Shown here: positions 1-8,371 of the stretch, in pieces
Position numbering within the stretch: the first letter of the stretch is position 1
Layout: each line of letters starts with the position of its first letter
Assembly: GCF_023701695.1 (NCBI RefSeq)
Contig: NZ_JAJOZC010000001.1
Coordinates: 1,054,001 to 1,118,000 of the forward strand
Direction of reading: 5' to 3'
Source of the DNA: Streptomyces sp. RKAG290
GTDB taxonomy: Bacteria > Actinomycetota > Actinomycetes > Streptomycetales > Streptomycetaceae
Length of the DNA: 64,000 nucleotides
Translations under genes and position numbers: made by a program
The notes under the pieces: generated by a model
Told to the model about the DNA's origin: nothing
What the model saw: the letters and a program-made list of their open reading frames with translations, nothing else
Databases searched by the model: none

Positions 1-685
1 CGCGGGCGGCTCCGGTGGCGGCGACGGTGGACAGCAGCTCCGCGCGCATGCCGGTGAGGGCGAGCAGCTCGGGGTCGTAGTCCCGGGTGACGGGGTCGTA
101 CCAGCAGGTGCCGGACGCGTCGCCGGGGTCGGTGACGGCGGCGCCGCTGAGCCGTTCGGTGAGGAAGTCGTGCGGGAGGCGGACCGCGGCGGTCGCGGCG
201 GCGGTGTCCGGTTCGTTCTCGCGCAGCCACATCCACTTGGCGGCGGTCATCGAGGCGACCGGCACCGAACCCGTCCGGTCCAGCCAGGCCTCCCGGCCGA
301 GTGCGGCGGTGAGGGCGGCGGCCTGCGGGGCGGAGCGGGTGTCGTTCCACAGGAGGGCCGGGCGCAGCGGACCGCCTTCCGCGTCCAGTGTGACCAGGCC
401 GTGCTGCTGGCCCGCCACGGCGATGCCGGTGACGGCGGCCGGGTCCAGACCGCAATCGGCGAGGGCCGCCGCGACCGCGGCGCACAGGGCCCGCCACCAC
501 TCCTCCGGGTCGCTCTCGCGCGCGCCGCCCTGTCCGGTCACGGTGTGCGGAGCGCGGCCCACGGCGAGCAGCCGGCCGGTCGCGACATCGACGACGACGG
601 CCTTGGCGGACTGGGTGGAGCTGTCCACGCCGATGACGGCCGATGCCGGTGCGGCGGCCGGATTCCTGGCTGGGCGCGACGGCAT
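1..685 (-). CDS. xylB: Xylulokinase, N-terminal part (cut by window edge)
   Basis: FGGY-family kinase that phosphorylates D-xylulose to xylulose 5-phosphate, the second step of xylose use in the cytoplasm. About 228 N-terminal residues are present. They show the first phosphate-binding loop (VIGVDSSTQSAKAVVVD, near residues 17-33), the sugar-contact motif GQQHGLV and the family motif LLWNDTRS. The start chosen is the ATG at 683-685, just before the recognisable N-terminus. The remaining half of the protein lies upstream of base 1. It is divergent from xylA across a 271-bp gap, so both are probably controlled from that shared region. Family assignment is firm; substrate is supported by the xylA neighbour. 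Confidence 0.9.
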   Translation of the reverse strand, partial: MPSRPARNPAAAPASAVIGVDSSTQSAKAVVVDVATGRLLAVGRAPHTVTGQGGARESDPEEWWRALCAAVAAALADCGLDPAAVTGIAVAGQQHGLVTLDAEGGPLRPALLWNDTRSAPQAAALTAALGREAWLDRTGSVPVASMTAAKWMWLRENEPDTAAATAAVRLPHDFLTERLSGAAVTDPGDASGTCWYDPVTRDYDPELLALTGMRAELLSTVAATGAAR

Positions 686-727
686 GTCGTACCTCGTTCC
701 TGTGAGTCCCGATTTTGATCGTACACA

Positions 728-905
728 AAACAAATAATTTTTCGAAGCGCTTCGACGACCTCCGGACAGGCCTGCCGACCAGCCCCCGGGCGCGGTCGCA
801 GCACCCTCGGACACCCCACAGGTTGCCCCTATGTGACCGGTGCGTCACGGAGAAGGTATGGAAACGGGCGCCGGGATGCCGTATTAGTACTGCCAGCAAA
901 CAAAT
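728..905. promoter_or_regulatory. Two aaacaaat half-sites flanking the xylA promoter region
   Basis: The octamer aaacaaat occurs at 728-735 and 898-905, both rare A-rich strings here. ROK-family XylR-type repressors in other bacteria bind TTTGTTT/AAACAAA half-sites, so these could be ROK contact points. The two copies are in direct, not inverted, orientation and 170 bp apart, which would fit looping or may be chance. Confidence 0.3.
742..755. promoter_or_regulatory. Perfect 14-bp palindrome, LacI-type operator candidate
   Basis: The sequence tcgaagcgcttcga is its own reverse complement and has a central CG step. LacI/GalR-family sugar repressors bind palindromes of this length and centre. 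It lies 57 bp upstream of the xylB start and about 200 bp upstream of xylA. No LacI-family gene is visible in the window; the only nearby sugar regulator is the ROK gene at 6900-8129, so the cognate protein is unknown. Confidence 0.5.
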
Positions 906-956
906 CGGTCGGACGGCAGCGCAGCCGACCGACCCATGTCGACAAGAGGCAGCAGA

Positions 957-2126
957 ATGTCGAATCGCTTCACCCCCACCCCCGCCGACCGGTTCACCTT
1001 CGGACTCTGGACCGTCGGCTGGCGAGGCAACGACCCCTTCGGCGACGCCACCCGCCCCGCCCTGGACCCGGTCGAGTCCGTCGAGCGCCTCGCGGAACTC
1101 GGCGCGCACGGTGTGACGTTCCACGACGACGACCTGATTCCGTTCGGGTCATCGGACAGTGAGCGCGCCGCGATCGTCGCGCGCTTCAAGGACGCCCTGG
1201 ACCGGACCGGTCTCAAGGTCCCCATGGCCACCACCAACCTCTTCACGCACCCCGTCTTCAAGGACGGCGGCTTCACCTCCAACGACCGCGACGTCCGCCG
1301 CTTCGCCCTGCGCAAGGTCATCCGCAACATCGACCTCGCCGTCGAGCTCGGCGCCGAGACCTATGTCGCCTGGGGCGGGCGCGAGGGTGCGGAGTCCGGT
1401 GGCGCCAAGGACGTGCGGGTCGCGCTCGACCGGATGAAGGAAGCGTTCGACCTGCTCGGCGAGTACGTCGTCGACCAGGGCTACGACCTCCGGTTCGCCA
1501 TCGAGCCCAAGCCGAACGAGCCGCGCGGCGACATCCTGCTGCCGACCGTGGGCCACGCCCTCGCGTTCATCGAGCGCCTGGAGCGCCCGCAGATGTACGG
1601 CGTGAACCCCGAGGTCGGTCACGAGCAGATGGCCGGACTGAACTTCCCGCACGGCATCGCGCAGGCCCTGTGGTCGGGCAAGCTCTTCCACATCGACCTC
1701 AACGGCCAGTCCGGCATCAAGTACGACCAGGACCTCCGCTTCGGCGCCGGTGACCTGCGCCAGGCCTTCTGGCTGGTCGACCTGCTGGAGAGCTCGGACT
1801 ACACGGGCCCGCTGCACTTCGACTTCAAGCCGGTGCGCACCGACGGCATCGACGGGGTCTGGGAGTCCGCGAAGAACTGCATGCGCAACTACCTGATCCT
1901 CAAGGAGCGCGCGCTGGCGTTCCGCGCCGACCCGGCCGTCAAGGAGGCGCTGGCCGCCTCCCGGCTGGACGAGCTGGCGCAGCCCACCGCCGCCGACGGC
2001 GTCAAGGCCCTGCTCGCGGACCGTTCCGCGTACGAGGACTTCGACGTGGACGGCGCCGCTCAGCGCTCGATGGCGTTCGAGGCACTCGACCAGCTCGCCA
2101 TGGAGCACCTGCTCGGCGTCGGCTGA
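957..2126 (+). CDS. xylA: Xylose isomerase
   Basis: Interconverts D-xylose and D-xylulose (and glucose/fructose), feeding xylulokinase. 389 residues, the normal length for the Streptomyces class I enzyme. Visible hallmarks: catalytic His56/Asp59 in FHDDDL, the metal-ligand segment [10 protein letters not shown] near residue 183, and [10 protein letters not shown] with the C-terminal metal ligands. An earlier in-frame ATG at 936 adds seven residues, but the ATG at 957 sits directly after a purine-rich site and matches the family N-terminus ([13 protein letters not shown]). It is divergent from xylB. A strong hairpin follows the stop, and a sugar ABC transporter starts 147 bp downstream. Confidence 0.97.
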   Translation: MSNRFTPTPADRFTFGLWTVGWRGNDPFGDATRPALDPVESVERLAELGAHGVTFHDDDLIPFGSSDSERAAIVARFKDALDRTGLKVPMATTNLFTHPVFKDGGFTSNDRDVRRFALRKVIRNIDLAVELGAETYVAWGGREGAESGGAKDVRVALDRMKEAFDLLGEYVVDQGYDLRFAIEPKPNEPRGDILLPTVGHALAFIERLERPQMYGVNPEVGHEQMAGLNFPHGIAQALWSGKLFHIDLNGQSGIKYDQDLRFGAGDLRQAFWLVDLLESSDYTGPLHFDFKPVRTDGIDGVWESAKNCMRNYLILKERALAFRADPAVKEALAASRLDELAQPTAADGVKALLADRSAYEDFDVDGAAQRSMAFEALDQLAMEHLLGVG

Positions 2127-2137
2127 CACCCCGGGCC

Positions 2138-2159
2138 GTCCGGCGGAGCGCCGCCGGAC
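2138..2159 (+). terminator. Hairpin after xylA
   Basis: A perfect 9-bp stem (gtccggcgg / ccgccggac) with a 4-base loop begins 11 bp after the xylA stop. It has no T tract, as is usual for Streptomyces terminators. It may end xylA transcription or attenuate read-through into the ABC transporter genes. Confidence 0.6.
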
Positions 2160-2273
2160 AGCCCGCCTCCCCGGGCGCGGACCTGCCGGACCCGTGCCCG
2201 GGCGGACGGACTCATCCTGCCGGGACACAGTGGTCCCCGCGGGCCGGCACCCCTCTCACGCAAGGGCTCCATC

Positions 2274-3536
2274 GTGACAGCACCTTCTCCGGACGGCCTG
2301 CGCCAGCGGCGCCGTCGTCACCACCGGCGGGTCATCGTCCCGCTCACCGTCGTCTCCGCGCTGGCCGGCGGCGCCGCCCTGTCCGGCTGCGGACAGCAGC
2401 GGGACCCGGATGTGTACACCGTCATGAACTCGTCGACCGACGAGTCCTACCACCGCTGGGACGCCCAGACGCTGGCCCGGTGCAGCAAGCTGCTCGGGGT
2501 GCGGATCGAGCAGCAGAGCGTCCCGGCCGCCCAGGTGATGACGAAGGCCCTGCGGATGGCGTCCTCGAAGTCGCTGCCCGACGTCCTGCAGCTGGACGCG
2601 TCGGAGATGCCGACGTTCGCCGAGGCCGGCGGGCTCATCCCGCTGAAGGACCTCGGTCTGACGACGAAGGACATACCCGAGGGGATCGTCAACTTCGGCT
2701 CGTACGAGGGGACGTACTACGGGGCGGCGCGCACGGTGAACACCCTGGCGCTGTTCTACAACAAGGACACCCTCGACAAGGCCGGCCTCAAGGTGCCCAC
2801 CACCTGGGACGAGATGCAGTCGACGGCGAAGAAGCTCACCCAGGGCAAGCGGTACGGCCTGGCGCTCAGCGCGGGCGGCGCGGAGGACGGCGTCTTCCAG
2901 TTCACCCCGTTCATGTGGTCCAACGGCGGCGACGAGACGAAGCTCGACAGCCCGCAGGTGGCCGGGGCGCTGGACTACTGGAAGGGCCTCCTCAAGAACG
3001 GCTCGCTGTCCAAGTCGACGGTCAACTGGACCCAGGCCGACGTGAACGACCAGTTCATGGCCGGCAACGCCGCCATGATGATCAACGGCCCCTGGCAGGT
3101 CGAGACCCTCAACGCCAGGAAGGGACTGCACTGGGGCATCGCCCAGATCCCGGTCCCGAAGGCCGGGGACGACTCGGTGGGTCCGCTGGGCGGTGGGATT
3201 CTGACCGTGCCCAACACCGGTGACAGCGCCCGGGAGAAGATGTCGGCGAAGATCATCGGCTGTATGTCGAGCCGGCAGGAGCAGATCACCTACGCGCTCA
3301 ACAGCTGGATGGTCCCGGCCAACGAGAAGGCCGCTGCCGTGTGGCGCAAGAAGGTCCCGGAGCTGGCCGCCCTCTCCGAGCAGGTCGCCACCGCCCGCTC
3401 CCGTACCGCGAAGCTCGGCGCGGGCTGGTCGTCCGTCTCCCTCGCGCTGCAGAGCGCCTTCCAGTCCGCCCTCACCGGCGAGTCGAGCGAGGCCGCCCTC
3501 AAGCGCGCCCAGCAGCGCGCCACGGCCGGGAACTGA
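2274..3536 (+). CDS. Sugar ABC transporter substrate-binding lipoprotein
   Basis: Extracytoplasmic sugar receptor of a CUT1 importer, tethered to the membrane outer face. 420 residues. An Arg-rich N-terminus and hydrophobic stretch lead to a lipobox (ALSGC, Cys near residue 39), followed by a family 1 solute-binding fold (segments NTLALFYNKDTLDKAG and VNDQFMAGNAAMMINGPWQ). The start is GTG 2274; an AAGGG-like site precedes it. It is followed closely by two permeases and a GH1 glycosidase and carries no ATPase gene, so it probably uses a shared MsiK-type ATPase as other Streptomyces sugar importers do. The substrate is likely a beta-linked oligosaccharide, inferred from the glycosidase. Confidence 0.9.
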   Translation: MTAPSPDGLRQRRRRHHRRVIVPLTVVSALAGGAALSGCGQQRDPDVYTVMNSSTDESYHRWDAQTLARCSKLLGVRIEQQSVPAAQVMTKALRMASSKSLPDVLQLDASEMPTFAEAGGLIPLKDLGLTTKDIPEGIVNFGSYEGTYYGAARTVNTLALFYNKDTLDKAGLKVPTTWDEMQSTAKKLTQGKRYGLALSAGGAEDGVFQFTPFMWSNGGDETKLDSPQVAGALDYWKGLLKNGSLSKSTVNWTQADVNDQFMAGNAAMMINGPWQVETLNARKGLHWGIAQIPVPKAGDDSVGPLGGGILTVPNTGDSAREKMSAKIIGCMSSRQEQITYALNSWMVPANEKAAAVWRKKVPELAALSEQVATARSRTAKLGAGWSSVSLALQSAFQSALTGESSEAALKRAQQRATAGN

Positions 3537-3548
3537 GGTACCTGAACC

Positions 3549-4508
3549 ATGTCGACCACCACCACCTCCGCAGCCGCCGTTCCGGCGCCCGTGGCCACGA
3601 AGGCCGGGAAGCCGCCGAACCCGGCGCGCACCCGGCGCCGCAGGCGGCTGGCCCAGTGGGGCTTCATCGCCCCCGCCGTGATCTTCATGGCGCTCTTCTT
3701 CGGCTACCCGCTCGTCCGCAACGTCGTGATGAGCTTCCAGGACTACTCGCCGTCCACGTTCTTCACGGGCAGGTCCCCGTTCAACGGAACGGACAACTGG
3801 AGCAACGTCTTCAACGACGAGCTCTTCGGCAAGGCCCTGTGGCACACCGTCCTGTTCACCATCGGCTCCCTCGTCGGGCAGTTCTGCATCGGTCTGGGCC
3901 TCGCGGTGTTCTTCACCCGCCGCTTCCCGCTCAACGGGATTTTGCGGTCGCTGATCCTGCTGCCGTGGCTGGTCCCGATGGTCGTCTCCGGTGTCGTCTG
4001 GCGGCGCATCCTCGACCAGGACACCGGCGTCCTCAACTCCTTCCTGGGCACGATCGGCTTCAGCGGCCACACCCCCTGGCTGACCAGCACGAGCATGGCG
4101 CTGATCTCGGTGATCCTGGTGAACATCTGGATCGGCATCCCGTTCAACATGGTGATCCTCTACGGCGGTCTCCAGGAGGTCCCGAAGGAGCTGTACGAGG
4201 CCGCCTCGCTCGACGGCGCCTCCGCCTGGCGGACCTTCCGCTCGATCACCCTGCCGATGCTGCGCCCCGTCATCACCGTGGTGCTGGTGCTCGGCTTCAT
4301 GTCCACGGTGAAGATCCTCGACCTGATCCTCGCGCTCACCGACGGCGGGCCGGCCGACTCCACGCAGACGCTCGGCACCCTCACGTACCAGAACTCCTTC
4401 GTCCAGCTGGACTTCGGGGCCGGTGCCGTGGTCGGCAACATCCTGATCCTGATCTCCGCCGTCTTCGCGGTGTTCTACCTGCGGGCCAACCGCAACGAGG
4501 GGAAGTGA
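3549..4508 (+). CDS. Sugar ABC transporter permease (MalF type)
   Basis: Inner-membrane channel subunit of the CUT1 importer. 319 residues with a charged, Arg-rich cytoplasmic N-terminus, six predicted membrane spans and the EAA loop that docks the ATPase (EAASLDGASAWRTFRSITLP, near residues 216-235). It starts 12 bp after the binding-protein gene; the next permease begins 5 bp after its stop. Translation is probably coupled. Confidence 0.93.
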   Translation: MSTTTTSAAAVPAPVATKAGKPPNPARTRRRRRLAQWGFIAPAVIFMALFFGYPLVRNVVMSFQDYSPSTFFTGRSPFNGTDNWSNVFNDELFGKALWHTVLFTIGSLVGQFCIGLGLAVFFTRRFPLNGILRSLILLPWLVPMVVSGVVWRRILDQDTGVLNSFLGTIGFSGHTPWLTSTSMALISVILVNIWIGIPFNMVILYGGLQEVPKELYEAASLDGASAWRTFRSITLPMLRPVITVVLVLGFMSTVKILDLILALTDGGPADSTQTLGTLTYQNSFVQLDFGAGAVVGNILILISAVFAVFYLRANRNEGK

Positions 4509-4513
4509 CCGGC

Positions 4514-5368
4514 ATGGCGAGCACTGTGCGTACCCCCGCCGCCCCCACGCATCTCACGGGCAGGCCGAAGCGGCGCTGGGGCGCCATGGCCTTCGGCATC
4601 GTGGTGCTGTGCGTGATGCTGTTCCCGCTGTACTGGATGGTGAACACCGCCCTGCAGCCGGCGTCCGGGCTGCTGGAGGTCAGCCCCTTCCCGCACAGCC
4701 TGGACCTGTCGGGCTTCCGCTCGGCCCTCACCGACCAGGGCGGCAACCTGCTGACGTCGCTGGCCGTAGCGCTCGGCGCGGTGGTCATCTGTCTGGCCGT
4801 CTCGGCACCCGCCGCCTACGGGCTCGCCCAGTTCAAGCTGCGCGGGACCAGGACGATCGTGTTCGGCACCCTGATCACCCAGATGGTGCCGGGCATCGTC
4901 ATCGCCAACGCCCTGTACAGCGCGTACGTGGACCTCGGCCTGGTCAACTCCTACGCCGGCCTGATGCTGGCCGACGCCTCGCTGGGCATCCCGTTCGCGA
5001 TCGTGCTGATGCGTTCGTTCATGGTCGCCATCCCCCGTGAGGTCATCGAGGCGGCCGAGGTCGACGGGGCGGGACGCCTGCGCACCTTCGTGCAGGTCGT
5101 GCTGCCGATGAGCCGCAACTCCCTGATCACCGCGGGGCTGTTCTCGTTCCTGTACGCGTGGAGCGACTTCATGTTCGCGCTGACGCTGAACACCACGGAC
5201 GACGTCAAGCCGATCACACTCGGCATCTACCAGTACATCGGCGCCCACGTCGGCGACTGGGGCTCGGTCATGGCCGCGTCCGTGCTGTCCGCCGTCCCCG
5301 CGGCGGTCCTGCTCGTGCTGTCGCAGAAGTACATCGCCGCCGGGATCACCGGCGGCTCGGTCAAGTAA
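4514..5368 (+). CDS. Sugar ABC transporter permease (MalG type)
   Basis: Second channel subunit of the same importer. 284 residues, six membrane spans, EAA loop EAAEVDGAGRLRTFVQVVLP in the cytoplasmic loop. The ATG at 4514 is preceded by a ggggaag site at a good distance. A GTG at 4505 overlapping the previous stop is possible but lacks spacing for a ribosome site. The GH1 gene starts 8 bp later. Confidence 0.93.
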   Translation: MASTVRTPAAPTHLTGRPKRRWGAMAFGIVVLCVMLFPLYWMVNTALQPASGLLEVSPFPHSLDLSGFRSALTDQGGNLLTSLAVALGAVVICLAVSAPAAYGLAQFKLRGTRTIVFGTLITQMVPGIVIANALYSAYVDLGLVNSYAGLMLADASLGIPFAIVLMRSFMVAIPREVIEAAEVDGAGRLRTFVQVVLPMSRNSLITAGLFSFLYAWSDFMFALTLNTTDDVKPITLGIYQYIGAHVGDWGSVMAASVLSAVPAAVLLVLSQKYIAAGITGGSVK

Positions 5369-5376
5369 GGATTTCC

Positions 5377-6756
5377 ATGCCTGAGTTCCCCGTGTTCCCG
5401 CCCGGCTTCGTCTTCGGCGCGGCCACGGCCTCGTACCAGATCGAGGGCGCCGCGCGAGAGGACGACCGCGGTCCGTCGATCTGGGACACCTACAGCCACA
5501 CCCCCGGGAAGACGGACGGCGGTGACACCGGAGACGTCGCCTGCGACCACTACCACCGCTACCCCGAGGACGTGGCGCTGCTGCGCGAGCTGGGTGTGGA
5601 CTCGTACCGCTTCTCCGTCGCCTGGTCACGGATCCAGCCGGACGGCAGCGGCGCGGTCAACCCCAAGGGGCTGGACTTCTACTCCCGGCTCGTCGACTCG
5701 CTCCTCGAAGCGGGCATCGAACCGGCCGCCACCCTCTACCACTGGGACCTGCCCCAGGCGCTGGAGGACCGCGGCGGCTGGCGGGTCCGCGAGACCGCGG
5801 AGCGGTTCGGGGAGTACGCGGCGATCATGGCGGAGCACCTGGGCGACCGGGTGCCGCGCTGGATCACCCTCAACGAACCGTGGTGCAGCGCGTTCCTCGG
5901 CTACTCGGTCGGCCGGCACGCGCCCGGCGCGAAGGAGGGGCGGGGGGCGCTGGCCGCCGCGCACCACCTGCTCGTCGGCCACGGGCTGGCGATGAAGGCG
6001 CTGCGGGCGGCGGGGGTCCGCGAGGCGGGCATCACGCTCAACCTGGACCGCAACGTCCCGGCCACCGAGTCGGACGCCGACCTGGCCGCTGTCGTCCGCG
6101 CGGACACCCAGCACAACCTGGTGTGGACCGAGCCGATCCTCGCGGGCCGCTACCCGGCCACCGAGGAGGAGACCTGGGGCGAGCTGATCACCGCGCAGGA
6201 CTTCCGGCGCGCGGGCGACCTGGAGCTGATCTCCCAGCCGATGGACTTCCTGGGCATCAACTACTACCGCCCCATCGTGGTCGCCGCTGCCCCGCACCGC
6301 GAGCCCGACCCGGCACTGCGGGTCGCCACCGACAACCGGTACAGCGAGGGCCAGTACCGGGACGTCCGCAGGACGGCGATGGGCTGGCCGGTCGTGCCCG
6401 AGTCCTTCACCGACCTGCTGACCGTGCTGAAGCAGACGTACGGGGACGCGCTGCCGCCGGTGCACATCACGGAGAACGGCTCGGCCGAGTTCGACACCGT
6501 CGACGCGGACGGCTCGGTCCACGACGCGGACCGGGTCGCGTATCTGCAGACCCATCTGACGGCGCTGCGGGCGGCGATGGACGCGGGCGTGGACGTCCGC
6601 GGCTACTACGTCTGGTCGCTGCTGGACAACTTCGAGTGGGCGCTCGGCTACGCGAAGCGGTTCGGGATCATCCGGGTCGACTACGACACGCAGGAGCGCA
6701 CCCCGAAGGACAGCTACCGCTGGTACCAGGGGCTGATCGCGGCCCATCGGAAGTAG
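5377..6756 (+). CDS. Glycoside hydrolase family 1 beta-glucosidase
   Basis: Cytoplasmic retaining beta-glycosidase that would split imported disaccharides such as cellobiose to monosaccharides. 459 residues, typical for GH1. Acid/base Glu167 is in TLNEPW and nucleophile Glu366 in ITENGSAEFD. The N-terminal FVFGAATASYQIEGA signature and the YHWDLPQ and GYYVWSLLDNFEW motifs are intact, and no signal peptide is present. It is the last gene of the sugar operon. The substrate could be a beta-glucoside or beta-galactoside; sequence alone does not decide. Confidence 0.94.
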   Translation: MPEFPVFPPGFVFGAATASYQIEGAAREDDRGPSIWDTYSHTPGKTDGGDTGDVACDHYHRYPEDVALLRELGVDSYRFSVAWSRIQPDGSGAVNPKGLDFYSRLVDSLLEAGIEPAATLYHWDLPQALEDRGGWRVRETAERFGEYAAIMAEHLGDRVPRWITLNEPWCSAFLGYSVGRHAPGAKEGRGALAAAHHLLVGHGLAMKALRAAGVREAGITLNLDRNVPATESDADLAAVVRADTQHNLVWTEPILAGRYPATEEETWGELITAQDFRRAGDLELISQPMDFLGINYYRPIVVAAAPHREPDPALRVATDNRYSEGQYRDVRRTAMGWPVVPESFTDLLTVLKQTYGDALPPVHITENGSAEFDTVDADGSVHDADRVAYLQTHLTALRAAMDAGVDVRGYYVWSLLDNFEWALGYAKRFGIIRVDYDTQERTPKDSYRWYQGLIAAHRK

Positions 6757-6847
6757 GGCCGCCCGTTCGGACCAGGCCGCCGGGCTCGCGCGCCCGGGTG
6801 CCGCACCCTGATCCGGCCTGATCCGGACGAAAGACCCCGGTCCCCTA

Positions 6848-6880
6848 CCGCCCCCGTCCGCCGGACCACGACGGGGGCGG
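6848..6880. terminator. Bidirectional terminator between GH1 gene and ROK gene
   Basis: A perfect 11-bp stem, ccgcccccgtc / gacgggggcgg, with an 11-base loop lies between two convergent genes (stops at 6756 on + and 6900 on -). Its symmetry and place suggest it ends transcription from both sides. Confidence 0.8.
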
Positions 6881-6899
6881 TTCTCCGGGTGGCCGGCGC

Positions 6900-8129
6900 T
6901 CAGCGCGCCGCGTACGCCGCCGGGTCCGCCAGGACCTCCCGCACCACCCGGGCCGCCGCACCCCGCGCCGCGTCCCCGGAGAGCGAGGAGGCGCGCAGCC
7001 GGCTGCCGTTGCCGTGCCACCGTCCCGAAACCACCCGGTCGGCCAGCTGCGCCTCCGCCGCGTCGGCGAGCCACGGCATCAGGTCGCGGTAGATGCCGCC
7101 CAGCACGACGGTGTCCAGATCGAACAGGTTGACCGCACCGGACAGCACCACGCCCATCCGCTCGCCCGCCGCCCGCAGCGCCTCCAGTGCCCTCGCGTCG
7201 CCCGCCCCGGCGCGCTTCTCCAGCTCGCCGAGCCCGCGCACACCCGCCGCCGGATCGATCCCGGCGGCCCGCAGCAGCGCTGCCTGACCCGCGTACTGCT
7301 CAAGACAGCCGCGCGCCCCGCACCGGCACAGCGGCCCGTCCGGGTCGACGAGCACATGCCCGACCTCGCCCGCGAAACCGTGGGCGCCGCGCAGCAGTTC
7401 GCCATGGAGCACCAGCGCGCCGCCGACGCCGATCTCGCCGGTCAGATAGAGGAAGCAGCTGCCGTCCCCGAGACCGCCGAACCAGAGCTCGGCCAGCGCC
7501 GCCAGATTGGCCTCGTTGTCCGAGCTGACCGCGAGGGCGCGCCCGGCCGGCCGCAGCGTGCTGAGCGCCTGGCCGAAGATCCCTTCGGCCGCTACCCGGT
7601 TCCAGCCCAGGTTGGGCGCCTGGCGGACCATGCCGCCGGAGACCAGTCCGGGCAGCGCCAGCTCGACGCCGACGGCCCGCAGCCCCTGTTCGCCGGTCGA
7701 GGTGATGACCCGGTTGGTGAGGCGGGCCGCGTGGGCGAGCACCTCGGCCGGCGGGGTGTCGCGGTTGTCGATGTGCTCGGTGACGCGGACCCGGTCGGTG
7801 CCGTTGAGCCCGACCGCGCACACCGAGACGTAGTCGATGTTGATCTCGACGCCCAGCCCGGCCGGGCCGGTGTCCGACACCTTCAGCACGGTGCCGGGGC
7901 GCCCGGCGGAACCGCTGAAGGTCTTGCCGGACTCGGTCAGCAGGTCCAGGGCCAGCAGCTCCTCGACGAGCGAGGAGACGGCGGCCCGGGTCAGCCCCAC
8001 CCGGCCCGCCACCCGGGCGCGGGTCACCTCCCCCTCCTCCAGTACGGCGCGCAGCACGAGGCCGAGGTTGTGGCGGCGCACGGACTCGGTACCGGCCTTG
8101 GCGCCGGCGGGGGTGGCATGGATCTTCAT
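6900..8129 (-). CDS. ROK-family transcriptional regulator
   Basis: Sugar-responsive DNA-binding regulator of the NagC/XylR type. 409 residues. The N-terminal winged helix-turn-helix (about 20-75) contains TRARVAGRVGLTRAAVSSLV. The C-terminal ROK sugar-kinase-like domain carries the zinc motif CRCGARGCLEQYAG and an EIGVGGAL segment. The start is set at ATG 8129 (MKIHATPAGAK); a longer upstream frame has no family match. It is convergent with the sugar importer/GH1 operon and near xylAB. In S. coelicolor a ROK regulator (Rok7B7) lies next to sugar ABC genes; orthology is possible but unproven here. Confidence 0.9.
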   Translation of the reverse strand: MKIHATPAGAKAGTESVRRHNLGLVLRAVLEEGEVTRARVAGRVGLTRAAVSSLVEELLALDLLTESGKTFSGSAGRPGTVLKVSDTGPAGLGVEINIDYVSVCAVGLNGTDRVRVTEHIDNRDTPPAEVLAHAARLTNRVITSTGEQGLRAVGVELALPGLVSGGMVRQAPNLGWNRVAAEGIFGQALSTLRPAGRALAVSSDNEANLAALAELWFGGLGDGSCFLYLTGEIGVGGALVLHGELLRGAHGFAGEVGHVLVDPDGPLCRCGARGCLEQYAGQAALLRAAGIDPAAGVRGLGELEKRAGAGDARALEALRAAGERMGVVLSGAVNLFDLDTVVLGGIYRDLMPWLADAAEAQLADRVVSGRWHGNGSRLRASSLSGDAARGAAARVVREVLADPAAYAAR

Positions 8130-8371
8130 CAGGCCTTCGAGCGTAGGGCCTCGCCAGCGCTTGCCGCACACGCATCGGGCGACGACCTGCGGGTTCCCTG
8201 CCGCACGGACGGTGCGCCAGGCCCGTTCCCCCGGTGATCACACGTCTGAAACACCACCGCAGCCCGCCCGACAGATCACCTTGTTACGTTGGCTGTACGT
8301 ACGCGGCCGCCGTTGCCCGCTCCAGCCACCCCGGACCCTGTGGTCCGGCCGGTGAACGAGGAGGCCCAGCG

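Larger units (their letters stand above)
686..956. promoter_or_regulatory. Shared xylB/xylA divergent control region
   Basis: This 271-bp gap must hold the promoters of both xylB and xylA. It is locally AT-rich (about 718-745) in an otherwise GC-rich setting. It contains a perfect 14-bp palindrome (742-755) and two copies of aaacaaat (728-735 and 898-905), which resemble ROK-family half-sites. A weak inverted repeat GTGAC-N6-GTCAC lies at 833-848. The xylA ribosome site is probably gaggcagcag just before 957. No coding potential was seen. Confidence 0.6.

Noticed and set aside
833..848. CRP-type site upstream of xylA
   Set aside because: The GTGAC/GTCAC arms are spaced 6 bp apart and do not match the Streptomyces Crp spacing.
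2256..4070. Long minus-strand frame opposite the sugar ABC genes
   Set aside because: Shadow of the binding-protein and permease genes; translation is Arg/Gly/Val-rich without domains.
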